The position numbers and the translations under genes were made by a program. Below are positions 33,128 through 42,026 of a stretch of DNA of 64,000 nucleotides, in pieces (positions within the stretch are counted from its first letter, which is position 1; every line of letters starts with the position of its first letter). The notes beneath the pieces are model-generated. The model had not been told where the DNA came from and made no database searches. It saw nothing but the letters and a program-made list of their open reading frames with translations. Source of the DNA: Murimonas intestini (GTDB lineage Bacteria > Bacillota > Clostridia > Lachnospirales > Lachnospiraceae); assembly GCA_003148945.1 (NCBI GenBank), contig QGGY01000002.1, forward strand, positions 186,001 through 250,000, written 5' to 3'.

Positions 33128-35512
33128 TTATTCCATGGTCTTAATCCGATCCACAAGGGAAAGCCGTTTGGAATAACGGACAGCAACCACAGAGAAGATT
33201 CCGGTCACAACCAAAAGTGCCAGAACAAAAACAACCGTTTCCATCAACGGGAACTGATAAGACAGTTCCCCGAAAATATTAAAACTGCTGATCACATAGT
33301 CCAAAATCCAGCCTAGGGTTCCGCCGATACCAACCGACAGTAACACCGTAACCCCTGCATACCACAGGCATTCTGCAATCAGCATACGGGAAACCTGCTT
33401 TCCTGTCATGCCCACAGACTGCAAAATCCCAATCTCCTGCTGCCTTGCCAGCAGATTGGTCATCAGGGTGTTGACCAGATTTACCATGGAGAACACAAAC
33501 AGGAACGCCAGCAGCAGATAAACACCGCGGGTCATTGTCTTTAACTGCGATTCCAGGGATGCCGCATGGTCTGCCCTGGAAAATACCGTCAGCACCGGAT
33601 TTTCCAGCAGGCTGAAAATAGACGCCCTGAGCGCATCAGAGTCCTCCGATGTATGAACATTCCAGACAGCCTCTCTGTTCTCAATATCCGGGTAAAGCTG
33701 GTCGGCCAATTCTTCTGTAAGGGTAAACAGCCCCCATGCGCCAGTTCCTGATGTCACTGACGGCTTCGCAATTCCCATGACCGTTACTTCTATGGCCTTG
33801 CCGTCCATGGATTCAAAGGTCAGCACATCCCCGATCGCAGGCGTATAGCCATAAAACATACTTAAAAGGTGATCTTCCGCGTCCGTCACGACCACACCGT
33901 TGTTTGCGGCAAGCTCCTCATAATCCGCACTGCCCTGTTCCAGATTTTCCTCCGGCAGCCATTGTTCCATCTGCTCCCTGTCAAACACCGGGAATTTTAA
34001 TGCAACACTTTCCTGGGGGAATTTCACCGTTGCGGATGTCACTTCATGGCTGGTGATGGATTCCACTCCATCCAGGGCAAGCAGCTTTTGACGAAGTTCT
34101 TCTGTCAGCGGATTCTCCCGCGCAATATCAGGCAGTCCTTCCGCCCCTCCCGAATCCATCCAGCTGACCTCATAGTTACAGTGATCCCCCATGGCTTCCA
34201 TCGCCATCTTTTCGGGACTGATGGAGTTCAGCACCGTAGCGGCCGTCACCAGAAATACACCCGTCAGTCCTAAAGAGGTCAGGGTGATGACTGTCTTTTT
34301 CCTGCTCCGCCTGAAATTCATCTGTGCCATGGAGAATGGCGTAATGCGGTGGTTTTTCTGATCTTTACGGTCTGTTGCCGTTTCATAACCGCTGGAGCGC
34401 ACCGCTTCGATTGGGGATACCTTCGCCGCCATGCGGACCGGTGCATGGATGGACAGAAATACCGTCAGTGCGCAGGCTGCTGCGGTCGCAGCCAGATAAG
34501 GCAGATTGCCGAGCCAGCTCCAATGTGCTGGGTAAATTGCAAACCCGATCGTTCCCCCGACCAAAAGACCAAGGGTGATTCCCCAAAGGGATAACAACAA
34601 TCCCTCCCGCCGCACCATCCGGCGGATCTGTTTCGGCGTGGTACCGATCACCTTCAGCCGTCCATATTCCCGCATTTTACCCTTTACGGAAATAAAGAAG
34701 ATACTGTAAATGACCACGGCACAGGCAACCAGCAGAAGGATTGCCACCGGAATGTAATATTTCATCACGCCGGACTTAAAGCCCTGCATATCAAAATAGT
34801 TGGAACTGTAAAAAATCTGATCCTCTGCAACGCCGTTGGCAGAAAGGAATGCTGCAATATCCGCCTTGAGCTGTTCCAGCTCCATATCGTCCGCACCGGT
34901 ATAACGAAGGCGGAATTCAAACAGCGGCTCTCCCTGTGCCATCTCCTCCACAAATGCTTCGGATACATAAAGCTGGAACATACGGGAGTCGTTCTCCACA
35001 TCCATAATACCGCTGACGGTATAAGTCTGCTTCCCATTTCCCAGATCCACTTCTATGGTCTGCCCTACTTCTGCCGGGATTTCAAAATAATCAAGAAACG
35101 CCCGTTCTGCCAGAATTTCATTAGCAGCCTGCGGAAGCGTCCCGGTGAAAGAAGGTTTCTTCCCCAATTCCATCCAGTTGGCGTCCGCATACTCCAAGGT
35201 CAGAACGCTGTCACCATAGCGGGCGGAACCGTAATTCTGTGAAAGGCCCCAGCGTTCCACCTCCGGGCAGGCTTTTAATTTTTCAATCATGTCGCGGTCA
35301 CAATTTACTACGACCGCCTGATACTGTCCCCGGATGTCCGCCTCCAGTTTTCTGTCGCTTCCCGCTCCTGCACAAAAAATCGCTGCCATCAAAGCGGCTG
35401 CCAGGGCAATCGTTATGATCACAAACAGGTTGCGCCGCTTATCTGTCTGAATGCTCCGTGCCGCCAATTTTTTAATGACCGGCCCTGTATCATTTTCAAA
35501 AGGCAATGTCAT
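33128..35512 (-). CDS. FtsX-type ABC permease (first permease of the operon)
   Basis: A 794-aa protein of the same family as its downstream neighbour (MTLPFENDTGPVIKKLAARSIQTDKRRN), with matching topology: one N-terminal helix, a large outer domain, three helices near residues 255-370, and the second FtsX block near 680-790. The start is set at ATG 35512 behind AAAGGGGG. It lies 14 bp from the ATPase gene. The outer domain of about 200 residues suggests a large or amphipathic substrate. Confidence 0.85.
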   Translation of the reverse strand: MTLPFENDTGPVIKKLAARSIQTDKRRNLFVIITIALAAALMAAIFCAGAGSDRKLEADIRGQYQAVVVNCDRDMIEKLKACPEVERWGLSQNYGSARYGDSVLTLEYADANWMELGKKPSFTGTLPQAANEILAERAFLDYFEIPAEVGQTIEVDLGNGKQTYTVSGIMDVENDSRMFQLYVSEAFVEEMAQGEPLFEFRLRYTGADDMELEQLKADIAAFLSANGVAEDQIFYSSNYFDMQGFKSGVMKYYIPVAILLLVACAVVIYSIFFISVKGKMREYGRLKVIGTTPKQIRRMVRREGLLLSLWGITLGLLVGGTIGFAIYPAHWSWLGNLPYLAATAAACALTVFLSIHAPVRMAAKVSPIEAVRSSGYETATDRKDQKNHRITPFSMAQMNFRRSRKKTVITLTSLGLTGVFLVTAATVLNSISPEKMAMEAMGDHCNYEVSWMDSGGAEGLPDIARENPLTEELRQKLLALDGVESITSHEVTSATVKFPQESVALKFPVFDREQMEQWLPEENLEQGSADYEELAANNGVVVTDAEDHLLSMFYGYTPAIGDVLTFESMDGKAIEVTVMGIAKPSVTSGTGAWGLFTLTEELADQLYPDIENREAVWNVHTSEDSDALRASIFSLLENPVLTVFSRADHAASLESQLKTMTRGVYLLLAFLFVFSMVNLVNTLMTNLLARQQEIGILQSVGMTGKQVSRMLIAECLWYAGVTVLLSVGIGGTLGWILDYVISSFNIFGELSYQFPLMETVVFVLALLVVTGIFSVVAVRYSKRLSLVDRIKTME

Positions 35513-35526
35513 GTCTGCCACCCCCT

Positions 35527-36192
35527 TTATCCAACGATTCTGCCATCCTCGATCCGCACGATGCGGTCTGCAAGCTGGGCAATGGCATCGTTATGCGTGA
35601 TCATCACCAGCGTCTGGTTAAATTCACGGCTCGTTCTCTGCAAAAGCCCAAGCACATCGGCGCTGGTCTTGCTGTCCAGGTTGCCGGTGGGTTCATCGGC
35701 CAGAACGATTGCGGGCTTTGACACCAGGGCGCGGGCGATTGCCACACGCTGCTGCTGGCCGCCGGAGAGGTTGTTTGGCATATTCTTCAGCTTATCCTCC
35801 AGTCCCAGCATGGACACCACATCCGCCATAAATTTCTGATCCACCGTATCCCCGTCCAACTCCACGGGCAGGACGATGTTCTCATACACATTCAGGATCG
35901 GCACCAGATTGTAGTTCTGGAAAATAAAGCCGATATTGCGGCGGCGAAAAATTGTAAGCTGCTCGTCGTTCATCTTCGCCAGCTCCTTATCCCGCACCAT
36001 CACGCTGCCGGAGGTAGGGGTATCCAGACCGCCCATCATGTGAAGCAGGGTGGATTTACCGGAGCCGGAAGTGCCGACCACCGCTACAAATTCGCCCTCC
36101 TCCACAGAGAAGTTCACGCCATCCAGGGCGCGGGTAATGTTCGGCTCTGTGCCGTAGTATTTTTTAAGATCAGTTGTCTGCAAAATTTTCAT
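35527..36192 (-). CDS. MacB-type ABC transporter ATPase
   Basis: A 221-aa ATPase: Walker A GTSGSGKSTL, Q-loop FIFQNYNLVPILN, signature LSGGQQQR, Walker B IVLADEPTGNLD, H-loop MITHNDAIA. It heads the operon with two FtsX permeases and probably also serves the third permease upstream, which has no ATPase of its own. It is expressed from promoter copy B. Confidence 0.9.
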   Translation of the reverse strand: MKILQTTDLKKYYGTEPNITRALDGVNFSVEEGEFVAVVGTSGSGKSTLLHMMGGLDTPTSGSVMVRDKELAKMNDEQLTIFRRRNIGFIFQNYNLVPILNVYENIVLPVELDGDTVDQKFMADVVSMLGLEDKLKNMPNNLSGGQQQRVAIARALVSKPAIVLADEPTGNLDSKTSADVLGLLQRTSREFNQTLVMITHNDAIAQLADRIVRIEDGRIVG

Positions 36193-36226
36193 AACAGTTA
36201 CCTGCCTTTCTTAATTTGTTGAGTAT

Positions 36227-36260
36227 AGGGTAAAGGACAAATGTTGCAGAATTGTCCTAA
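36227..36260 (-). promoter_or_regulatory. Shared promoter motif, copy B (ATPase-permease operon)
   Basis: The motif at 36238-36260 lies 5 bp from the -10 TACCCT (36227-36232) on the minus strand. An inverted partial copy (TTTTAGGACAATTC, about 36291-36304) lies upstream and could form a long hairpin with it at the end of the preceding permease gene. Confidence 0.75.
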
Positions 36261-36321
36261 ACGATATGAAAATCTATGGTGAATTGCTTCAATTTTAGGA
36301 CAATTCGTTTTGCAGTGAGAC

Positions 36322-38979
36322 TCACACATTTTCATCCTTTAAGACTTCTACAATAATATCCCTGCGGATTCTTCTGGAAGCCGCCCTGTAAATCCCACTG
36401 ATGACCATTAGCACAAGGACAACATAAGCTATCAGTCCTAGTAACGGGAATACCTGAATGAACTCCATAAAAGTCACATCCTGCATCCACATCAGAACTG
36501 TGGCGATCAAAAACAGGATTGGTAATCCAATGACCAAAGGCTTTCCTCCAAGGAAGAACCCTTCTATATGGAGCAAACGGTCAAGACCTTTTCTATCCAG
36601 TCCCACAGAACGCAGCATGGCAAATTCCTTTCTTCTTTGATGCAGACTGTTCAGGATCGCCACTGCTGCCGATGAGATTCCAATGATGCCAAATAATGCG
36701 GTCAGACTGTAAACGATCAGCATGGTCGCATCGGTCAGTCGTTCTCTGTCCAAAGCACGCTGTGTCTTGCTGGAGGTATAGAAATCACTCGTTCCCAAAT
36801 AAGTACCACAGATCTGCTCTGCCTGCTTCTGTACTTCGGCATCCAGCCCATCTTCCACAAGAAGATTCATGTAAGTCCTGTAATTGTAAACTGCACGATC
36901 CTCTCCAAAATTCTGGATAATCTCATAGTATTGATCCATCGGCACAAGAATGGGTAATGTATAAAAAGCCATATTGCGCCCAATCTCCGGCATTTCAGGA
37001 AGCACAGATGATACCGTCACATCAAAACGGTAATCCCCCTGAATGGAGTCTAAAAACTTCTCTGTTAGTTCTAAAGACTGACCTTTTTTGAGGTTTAGAT
37101 ATGGAATCGTATCTTTTTTGGCTTCATAACCTCTGGAGTCAGGATTTTTTACAACAGAATTGACAATGAGTGCAGCGCCCGGATCAGAATAAGGTACACC
37201 TGACTGCATGAGATAATCTTCATAGGCATTCTGTTCCAAACCGATCAATACGCATGGGATACGGTAGCGGCCATCACGCTTTGCTACATACTCACCAGCC
37301 GCTTTTGTTCCAAATCCTCCAGCGGAAAGAAATTCTTCCGATAACTCATTTTCTGAAACCCAGAGCGCACAGTTCGCCATCGTATAAGTGGCCTGTTCTT
37401 CTATGTGGGGCAGCTGCTTTAATTCCTCCATAAGTGCCGGCTCTATTTTCTGACCGGATTCCATTGTAATATTGACATTAAAGTGGCTGTCCTGTTCTGC
37501 TTTGGTATTGTTAATATCTGAAACGGAAAAAACAGCCAGAAAACTGAACATCAAAAGCATACACAGACTCAGCGTTACCGTACAGGTACGAAACAGCCTC
37601 TTATTAGCCGCCATGGAGTTTGCAGAAATATTTCCAAGGAATCCAAAGCACTTTTTCAGGATTGGATGCTTTGCTGATTTTTTCAAAGAAGGATTGCTCC
37701 AGCTTTCTTTGACCGCTTCAATCGGGCGAAGTTTTCCCATCTGCCGGGCAGGACCAGAAGCAGCCAGGCGAACCGTCAGGAACGAGAGAATCACGGAAAC
37801 CACTGCGACCCACGGGGAAAAGGAAGCTGTTATCCGGCTCCCGGTCACTTCCTGCATCAGGTCAGAGTATGCTGCCAATACGCCATAGGAAAAAAGGTAT
37901 CCAAGTCCCACAGAAACCAGAATGGGAAGCACAGACAGCCAGCGTGCCTCATATACGATCATCATGCGGATCTGCCTTGGCGTCATTCCAATGGATTTTA
38001 AGATTCCCAATTCCTTTACCTTGCGTTTCGCAGAAATAGAAAAAGCCCCCCGAATGATATAGGCAAATACCGCCATAGATGCTGCCATGACCAACCCCAA
38101 CGCCAGTGTAAGTTTAGGAAGGTCACTGCTTAGGAAATGCCCCGGTGCATAAATCCCATACATCCCAAGCAGGGCTGTATGGTAACGGAAAGGATAGTCG
38201 CCAAATTCATCCGGCTGCAAGCCAATATCCTCCGCTATCTGCGGGATGATTTCATATACTTTTCGTGGCTGCGTTACTTGAAGATACGCAACGACACCTG
38301 TGTCCTCCGATAATGCGGCCGTGTCCAGCCATCCATACGCAGGGTAGCCGTTATATGCGCTGGAAACCGTCATATCAATCTCACCAACAATGGTGTACTG
38401 CACATTTTCTGTTTTCACAAATTCTTCCCCGCTTTGAATGGGGGAAAGAAAATCCACAGTTGTATTTCCGATCCTGCGTTCGCCCAAGTCCAGGTTCAGC
38501 TGATCTCCAATCTCAACAGATGGATTCTGCTCAAAAAAGCTTTTTCCAACGACAATTTCTCCCGGCGCCTGGGGAACCCGTCCCCGCAGGATCAGATTCT
38601 TTTCCCGCATACCGCCCCAATATGCCCCATCACAGTTTTGGATCAAAAGATAGGGCAGACCGGATGCAGCAGGTAATGAGGCGGTCTGATTATCTCCTTT
38701 TACCATGATGGTCTGGATATTTTCGTTATTCCGAATCAAATCCAGCTGACCAGCATGAATCTCCAAAAGCTGTGCATCCCAATCACCGTAGGCTTCAATC
38801 TCCTGCTGCACACTTTGATTCCAATAGCTTTGGACGAATGTGCATAGCGAACACAAAAAAGTTGATGCGATCAATATGGCCGCCATGATAGAAATGGATG
38901 TACGCCGGTTTGCTTTCATGTTCTGTTTTGCCAGCCGCTTTACAATCCGGCTGGTATCATTTTCAAATGGTAATGTCAT
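36322..38979 (-). CDS. FtsX-type ABC permease with its own promoter
   Basis: An 885-aa protein, MTLPFENDTSRIVKRLAKQNMKANRRT at the N-terminus and the same overall FtsX layout as the other two, but about 90 residues longer. The start ATG 38979 is nine bases from AAAGGAG; the ATG at 38985 is too close. It has no adjacent ATPase and is transcribed separately from copy C, so it probably borrows the ATPase at 35527-36192. Confidence 0.85.
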   Translation of the reverse strand: MTLPFENDTSRIVKRLAKQNMKANRRTSISIMAAILIASTFLCSLCTFVQSYWNQSVQQEIEAYGDWDAQLLEIHAGQLDLIRNNENIQTIMVKGDNQTASLPAASGLPYLLIQNCDGAYWGGMREKNLILRGRVPQAPGEIVVGKSFFEQNPSVEIGDQLNLDLGERRIGNTTVDFLSPIQSGEEFVKTENVQYTIVGEIDMTVSSAYNGYPAYGWLDTAALSEDTGVVAYLQVTQPRKVYEIIPQIAEDIGLQPDEFGDYPFRYHTALLGMYGIYAPGHFLSSDLPKLTLALGLVMAASMAVFAYIIRGAFSISAKRKVKELGILKSIGMTPRQIRMMIVYEARWLSVLPILVSVGLGYLFSYGVLAAYSDLMQEVTGSRITASFSPWVAVVSVILSFLTVRLAASGPARQMGKLRPIEAVKESWSNPSLKKSAKHPILKKCFGFLGNISANSMAANKRLFRTCTVTLSLCMLLMFSFLAVFSVSDINNTKAEQDSHFNVNITMESGQKIEPALMEELKQLPHIEEQATYTMANCALWVSENELSEEFLSAGGFGTKAAGEYVAKRDGRYRIPCVLIGLEQNAYEDYLMQSGVPYSDPGAALIVNSVVKNPDSRGYEAKKDTIPYLNLKKGQSLELTEKFLDSIQGDYRFDVTVSSVLPEMPEIGRNMAFYTLPILVPMDQYYEIIQNFGEDRAVYNYRTYMNLLVEDGLDAEVQKQAEQICGTYLGTSDFYTSSKTQRALDRERLTDATMLIVYSLTALFGIIGISSAAVAILNSLHQRRKEFAMLRSVGLDRKGLDRLLHIEGFFLGGKPLVIGLPILFLIATVLMWMQDVTFMEFIQVFPLLGLIAYVVLVLMVISGIYRAASRRIRRDIIVEVLKDENV

Positions 38980-39002
38980 AGCCATTCACTCCTTTCGCTG
39001 TC

Positions 39003-39036
39003 ATCCTAACTCTCAAATGTTGCAGAAATATCCTAA
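39003..39036 (-). promoter_or_regulatory. Shared promoter motif, copy C (885-aa permease)
   Basis: The motif at 39014-39036 is spaced 5 bp from the -10 TAGGAT (39003-39008), 24 bp ahead of the permease start. As at copy B, a TTTTAGGACAATTC inverted partial copy follows, at about 39067-39082. Confidence 0.75.
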
Positions 39037-39080
39037 AGGTCCATCAATTTAATGGGAAATTGCTTCAATTTTAGGACAAT

Positions 39081-39341
39081 TCATTTTCGCGTGTCTTTTT
39101 TATAAAGCCGGATAGATATAAGCCAAACCGTTGCTAACTGAATTGCAACAAAAAACAGCGTCAGCCAAACGCTCTCATAATAAAAAATATCTGTCCAGAA
39201 GATCACCAGATCTACCAGAGCCACCACACCAGCCGACCATCTGATTTTTCTTGGAAAGAAGTGCCGGAGCAGCAGAACAACAACGACCGACGGGATCAGC
39301 AAGCAAGCTGCATTGATGAGCAATGTCTTTGTAATTTCCAT
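39081..39341 (-). CDS. Small three-helix membrane protein
   Basis: An 86-aa hydrophobic protein with three predicted helices (about residues 5-25, 34-52 and 55-76) and a lysine/arginine-rich C-terminus. No family is recognised. It has its own copy of the shared promoter and lies between the two-component genes and the permease, so it may be an accessory or signalling subunit of the transporter. TTGGAGGTGG precedes the ATG. Confidence 0.7.
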   Translation of the reverse strand: MEITKTLLINAACLLIPSVVVVLLLRHFFPRKIRWSAGVVALVDLVIFWTDIFYYESVWLTLFFVAIQLATVWLISIRLYKKDTRK

Positions 39342-39373
39342 AGAGCCACCTCCAATTTCAGGATGTTGCTATC

Positions 39374-39407
39374 AGCATAAATCCCAAATGTTGCAGAATT
39401 GTCCTAA
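39374..39407 (-). promoter_or_regulatory. Shared promoter motif, copy D (small membrane protein)
   Basis: The motif at 39385-39407 is spaced 5 bp from the -10 TATGCT (39374-39379), facing the 86-aa protein gene. A second GTCCT box follows at about 39416. Confidence 0.75.
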
Positions 39408-39469
39408 AATCCATTGTCCTCTAAAAATTTTTCAAAAAAGGCAGCCTGCCAAAACAGACTGCCTCAGAA

Positions 39470-40501
39470 TTATTTTATGGGCAGGAACACGGAAAAAGTT
39501 GATCCTTCCCCAACTTTAGACTCAACGGTAATATAGCCGCCCTGCATGGTAATAATTTCACGGGCAAGGTATAAGCCGATTCCAACCCCATCTATATCAT
39601 GCACTGCTTCATCCCGATAGAAGCGTTTGAAGATCGTACCCTGAGAATGCTCCGGGATGCCTCTGCCTGTATCCGTCACATCTATCCTCAAATACATCTC
39701 CCAATCCCGTACCCTCACCTGGATGCTACCACCAGCAGAGGTGTACTTTACTGCATTATCCAGAATGTTAAACAATGCTTCGCAAGTCCAGCGGCTGTCA
39801 TGGGATATTATCAGATCAGATGGGCAGTCCACCGAAAGGCTGATCTCTTTTTGTTCCATCGGAGCCAGAACACCATTGATGGCGTTCACCAGCGTATCCC
39901 CGATCACAGCATCCTGTTTCTCCAGCGTAATGACACCCGTTTCCAGACGGGAAGTTTTCACCATTCCCTGAATGAGAAAATCCAATTTATCCAGCTGCGT
40001 ACCCGTGGCCTGCAAAAACTCCTTGCGCTTTTCTTCTGTCAATGGCCGTGTCAGCATGGTATCGTTGATCAGCTTCAGATTTGCGATAGGGGTTTTGGTC
40101 TGATGGGAAATATCCGATACCAGGGATTGCAGTTCTTCCTTTTCTTCCTCCGCCGTATGTCTGGTCTTTTGCATCACATTGTAGAGCCGTTCCAGACGGT
40201 GGCTGATCCGGGACAGCAGTGTTTCCGCTTCATAGTCTACCTTGGGCCGGTCTGTACTGTCCATCATGTGATCCAATGTCTGGCACAAACCATCGGTAAA
40301 CAGAGAAAGCTTCTTTTGAAAGTAGTGCAGGAAAACCACGCCCCAAATGTAAAATGCAACTGTCAAAATAATGCCGCAGATGACAACCCGCACATCTTTC
40401 GTCATCAAGAAAAAAATCAACAGCAACAAAGCGGCAGTGAGCAGAGTCCCTGCCACAATTTTTCTCAAAAATGCCCTGACGGATAAATTTTGCAGCTTCA
40501 T
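39470..40501 (-). CDS. Histidine kinase of the second two-component system
   Basis: A 343-aa kinase. Two N-terminal helices (residues about 16-32 and 36-58) have almost no outer loop, so it is another intramembrane-sensing type. HisKA is at SDISHQTKTPIANLKL, N-box at FNILDNAVKYT, G-boxes at VTDTGRGIPEHSQGTIFKRFYRD and GVGIGLYLARE. It overlaps its regulator gene by 4 bp. Context points to sensing through the FtsX transporters. Confidence 0.9.
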   Translation of the reverse strand: MKLQNLSVRAFLRKIVAGTLLTAALLLLIFFLMTKDVRVVICGIILTVAFYIWGVVFLHYFQKKLSLFTDGLCQTLDHMMDSTDRPKVDYEAETLLSRISHRLERLYNVMQKTRHTAEEEKEELQSLVSDISHQTKTPIANLKLINDTMLTRPLTEEKRKEFLQATGTQLDKLDFLIQGMVKTSRLETGVITLEKQDAVIGDTLVNAINGVLAPMEQKEISLSVDCPSDLIISHDSRWTCEALFNILDNAVKYTSAGGSIQVRVRDWEMYLRIDVTDTGRGIPEHSQGTIFKRFYRDEAVHDIDGVGIGLYLAREIITMQGGYITVESKVGEGSTFSVFLPIK

Positions 40502-41187
40502 CGAGGCTCACCGCCGATCCACTGATAGCCCATTCCATAAGCTGTCTTAATATATTTCCTCTCCTCTGTTTCGATTTTTTTGCGGATACGGCTGATGATC
40601 GTCGTTAGAGTATGCTCATCCACAAAGTCTCCATCAATGTCCCACAGCTTCTCTAAAATCTGCCGCTTGGTCAGAATAATCCGGGGGTTCTTTACGAACA
40701 GGAACAGGGTTCGATATTCCTTCGGTGTAAAGTCCAGGGATTCTCCGGCAAGGGACGCACTCTGCTCCGAAAAGTCAATTTTCAAAAAACCATCGTCAAA
40801 CAGATCATGCCGAGGTGTCCGCAGCTCCAGATTTGCAAAAACCGCCGCCACTTTTTTACAAAGCACTGTCACAGAAAAGGGCTTAGTCACATAATCCGCG
40901 CCGCCGACTTCATAACCCTTGAGCATATCGCTCTCCTTATCATTGGCTGTGATAAAAATAATATAGGTATGCTGACCGCGATTCCGGATTTCTTCACACA
41001 GATCCAGTCCGCTGCCATCCGGCAGGTTAATGTCCAGCAGCGCCACATCAAACTCATTTTCCCGTAGCTTTCTTACCGCGCTGTCAAAATTAAAAACCGA
41101 AATGACCTCATATCCATCAGAGGTCAGATTATATGCCAAGGTCCGATTCAAAAGCTGATCGTCCTCTACAATTAAAATCTTCTTCAA
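40498..41187 (-). CDS. OmpR-family response regulator, likely activator of the shared promoters
   Basis: A 229-aa regulator: receiver with IVEDDQL, phospho-Asp in VALLDINLPDGSG and Lys in VTKPFSV; winged-helix DNA-binding domain with DFTPKEYRTLFLFVKN and TLTTIISRIRKKIE. An ATG at 41220 is in frame, but it coincides with the expected transcript start of copy E, so the TTG at 41187 behind AGGAAGTGA is preferred. It is the best candidate to bind the five 23-bp motifs, including one at its own promoter. Confidence 0.88.
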   Translation of the reverse strand: MKKILIVEDDQLLNRTLAYNLTSDGYEVISVFNFDSAVRKLRENEFDVALLDINLPDGSGLDLCEEIRNRGQHTYIIFITANDKESDMLKGYEVGGADYVTKPFSVTVLCKKVAAVFANLELRTPRHDLFDDGFLKIDFSEQSASLAGESLDFTPKEYRTLFLFVKNPRIILTKRQILEKLWDIDGDFVDEHTLTTIISRIRKKIETEERKYIKTAYGMGYQWIGGEPR

Positions 41188-41226
41188 AGCCTTCACTTCC
41201 TTTCCCAATTTTCCAATCATACTGAT

Positions 41227-41260
41227 ATTCTAAACATCAAATGTTGCAGAAATGTCCTAA
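41227..41260 (-). promoter_or_regulatory. Shared promoter motif, copy E (autoregulation of the two-component genes)
   Basis: The motif at 41238-41260 is spaced 5 bp from the -10 TAGAAT (41227-41232). The same spacing occurs in all five copies, while the -35 position is not consensus. This is the pattern of an activator-dependent promoter. Confidence 0.78.
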
Positions 41261-41446
41261 ATCTAAAAATCAAAAACATTTTTTATTTTTCCTTACTATT
41301 GACATTGTAACATAGCTCATCAAGGATACAAATGCACTTTCTCTATCATTCTCACAAAATCAGTATAATCATATCTATAGATAGATATAATAAGGTTATT
41401 CCTTTGAGTAAATCGGCACGATACAATATATTTGAGGTGAACGATT

Positions 41447-41803
41447 ATGCCGATTGATGATTTGACCGCGTTGGGACAAAGAATGCGGGAAGCCCGAAAG
41501 AAAAAAGACCTGACACAGCAGGAGCTTGCGGATCTAAGCCATGTATCTATCAAGCAAATCGCAAAAATAGAAAAAGGAAAAATAAATCCATCCTATTTGA
41601 TTTTGAAGGCATTGGCAAAGGTTCTGCCGATCTCTCTGGACAATCTGATCAATCCAGATGTTTCTCCAGAAGATGAGGGAGCCAATCAGATGAAGATGCT
41701 TTATTGTAGCTGTCCGTCAGAAATGCGTGAAACCCTCTTGCATCATACGCAGGAGACCGCGAAAGAACTAACAGAACTATCCGAGAAATTTGAAACGAAT
41801 TGA
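41447..41803 (+). CDS. XRE-family regulator
   Basis: A 118-aa protein with an N-terminal HTH (GQRMREARKKKDLTQQELADLSHVSIKQIAKIEKGKINPSYLILKALAKVL) and a C-terminal tail with two cysteines (LYCSCPSEM) and a helix. It is the only intact protein gene on the plus strand between 19.5 kb and the window end. It stands between the cargo transporters and the relaxase, so it may control either. TGAGGTGA precedes the ATG. Confidence 0.87.
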   Translation: MPIDDLTALGQRMREARKKKDLTQQELADLSHVSIKQIAKIEKGKINPSYLILKALAKVLPISLDNLINPDVSPEDEGANQMKMLYCSCPSEMRETLLHHTQETAKELTELSEKFETN

Positions 41804-41844
41804 GCCGGTGAGTGAAATTTGATTGTTTCCTCACTGGCTTCTTT
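41804..41844 (+). terminator. Terminator after the XRE gene
   Basis: The stem GCCGGTGAG/CTCACTGGC (one mismatch pair) is followed by TTCTTTC. It overlaps the stop codon region of the XRE gene. The rest of the gap to 42026 shows no gene. Confidence 0.5.
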
Positions 41845-42026
41845 CATTTCCGGGTAAAAAGAGGCAAGCAATGCCGGTGTTAATACACACCGACCCGCAG
41901 AGCGCAAAATCCCTCCGTGATTTTCCTCTCCGCTTGCTTGTTGAGGGCAGCGCCCCCAAGCCCCTTTGAACACAGAATTTCATTCTGTGGCTGCGCGTTC
42001 TGCGAACGCTTTTGACCAGGACCAGC

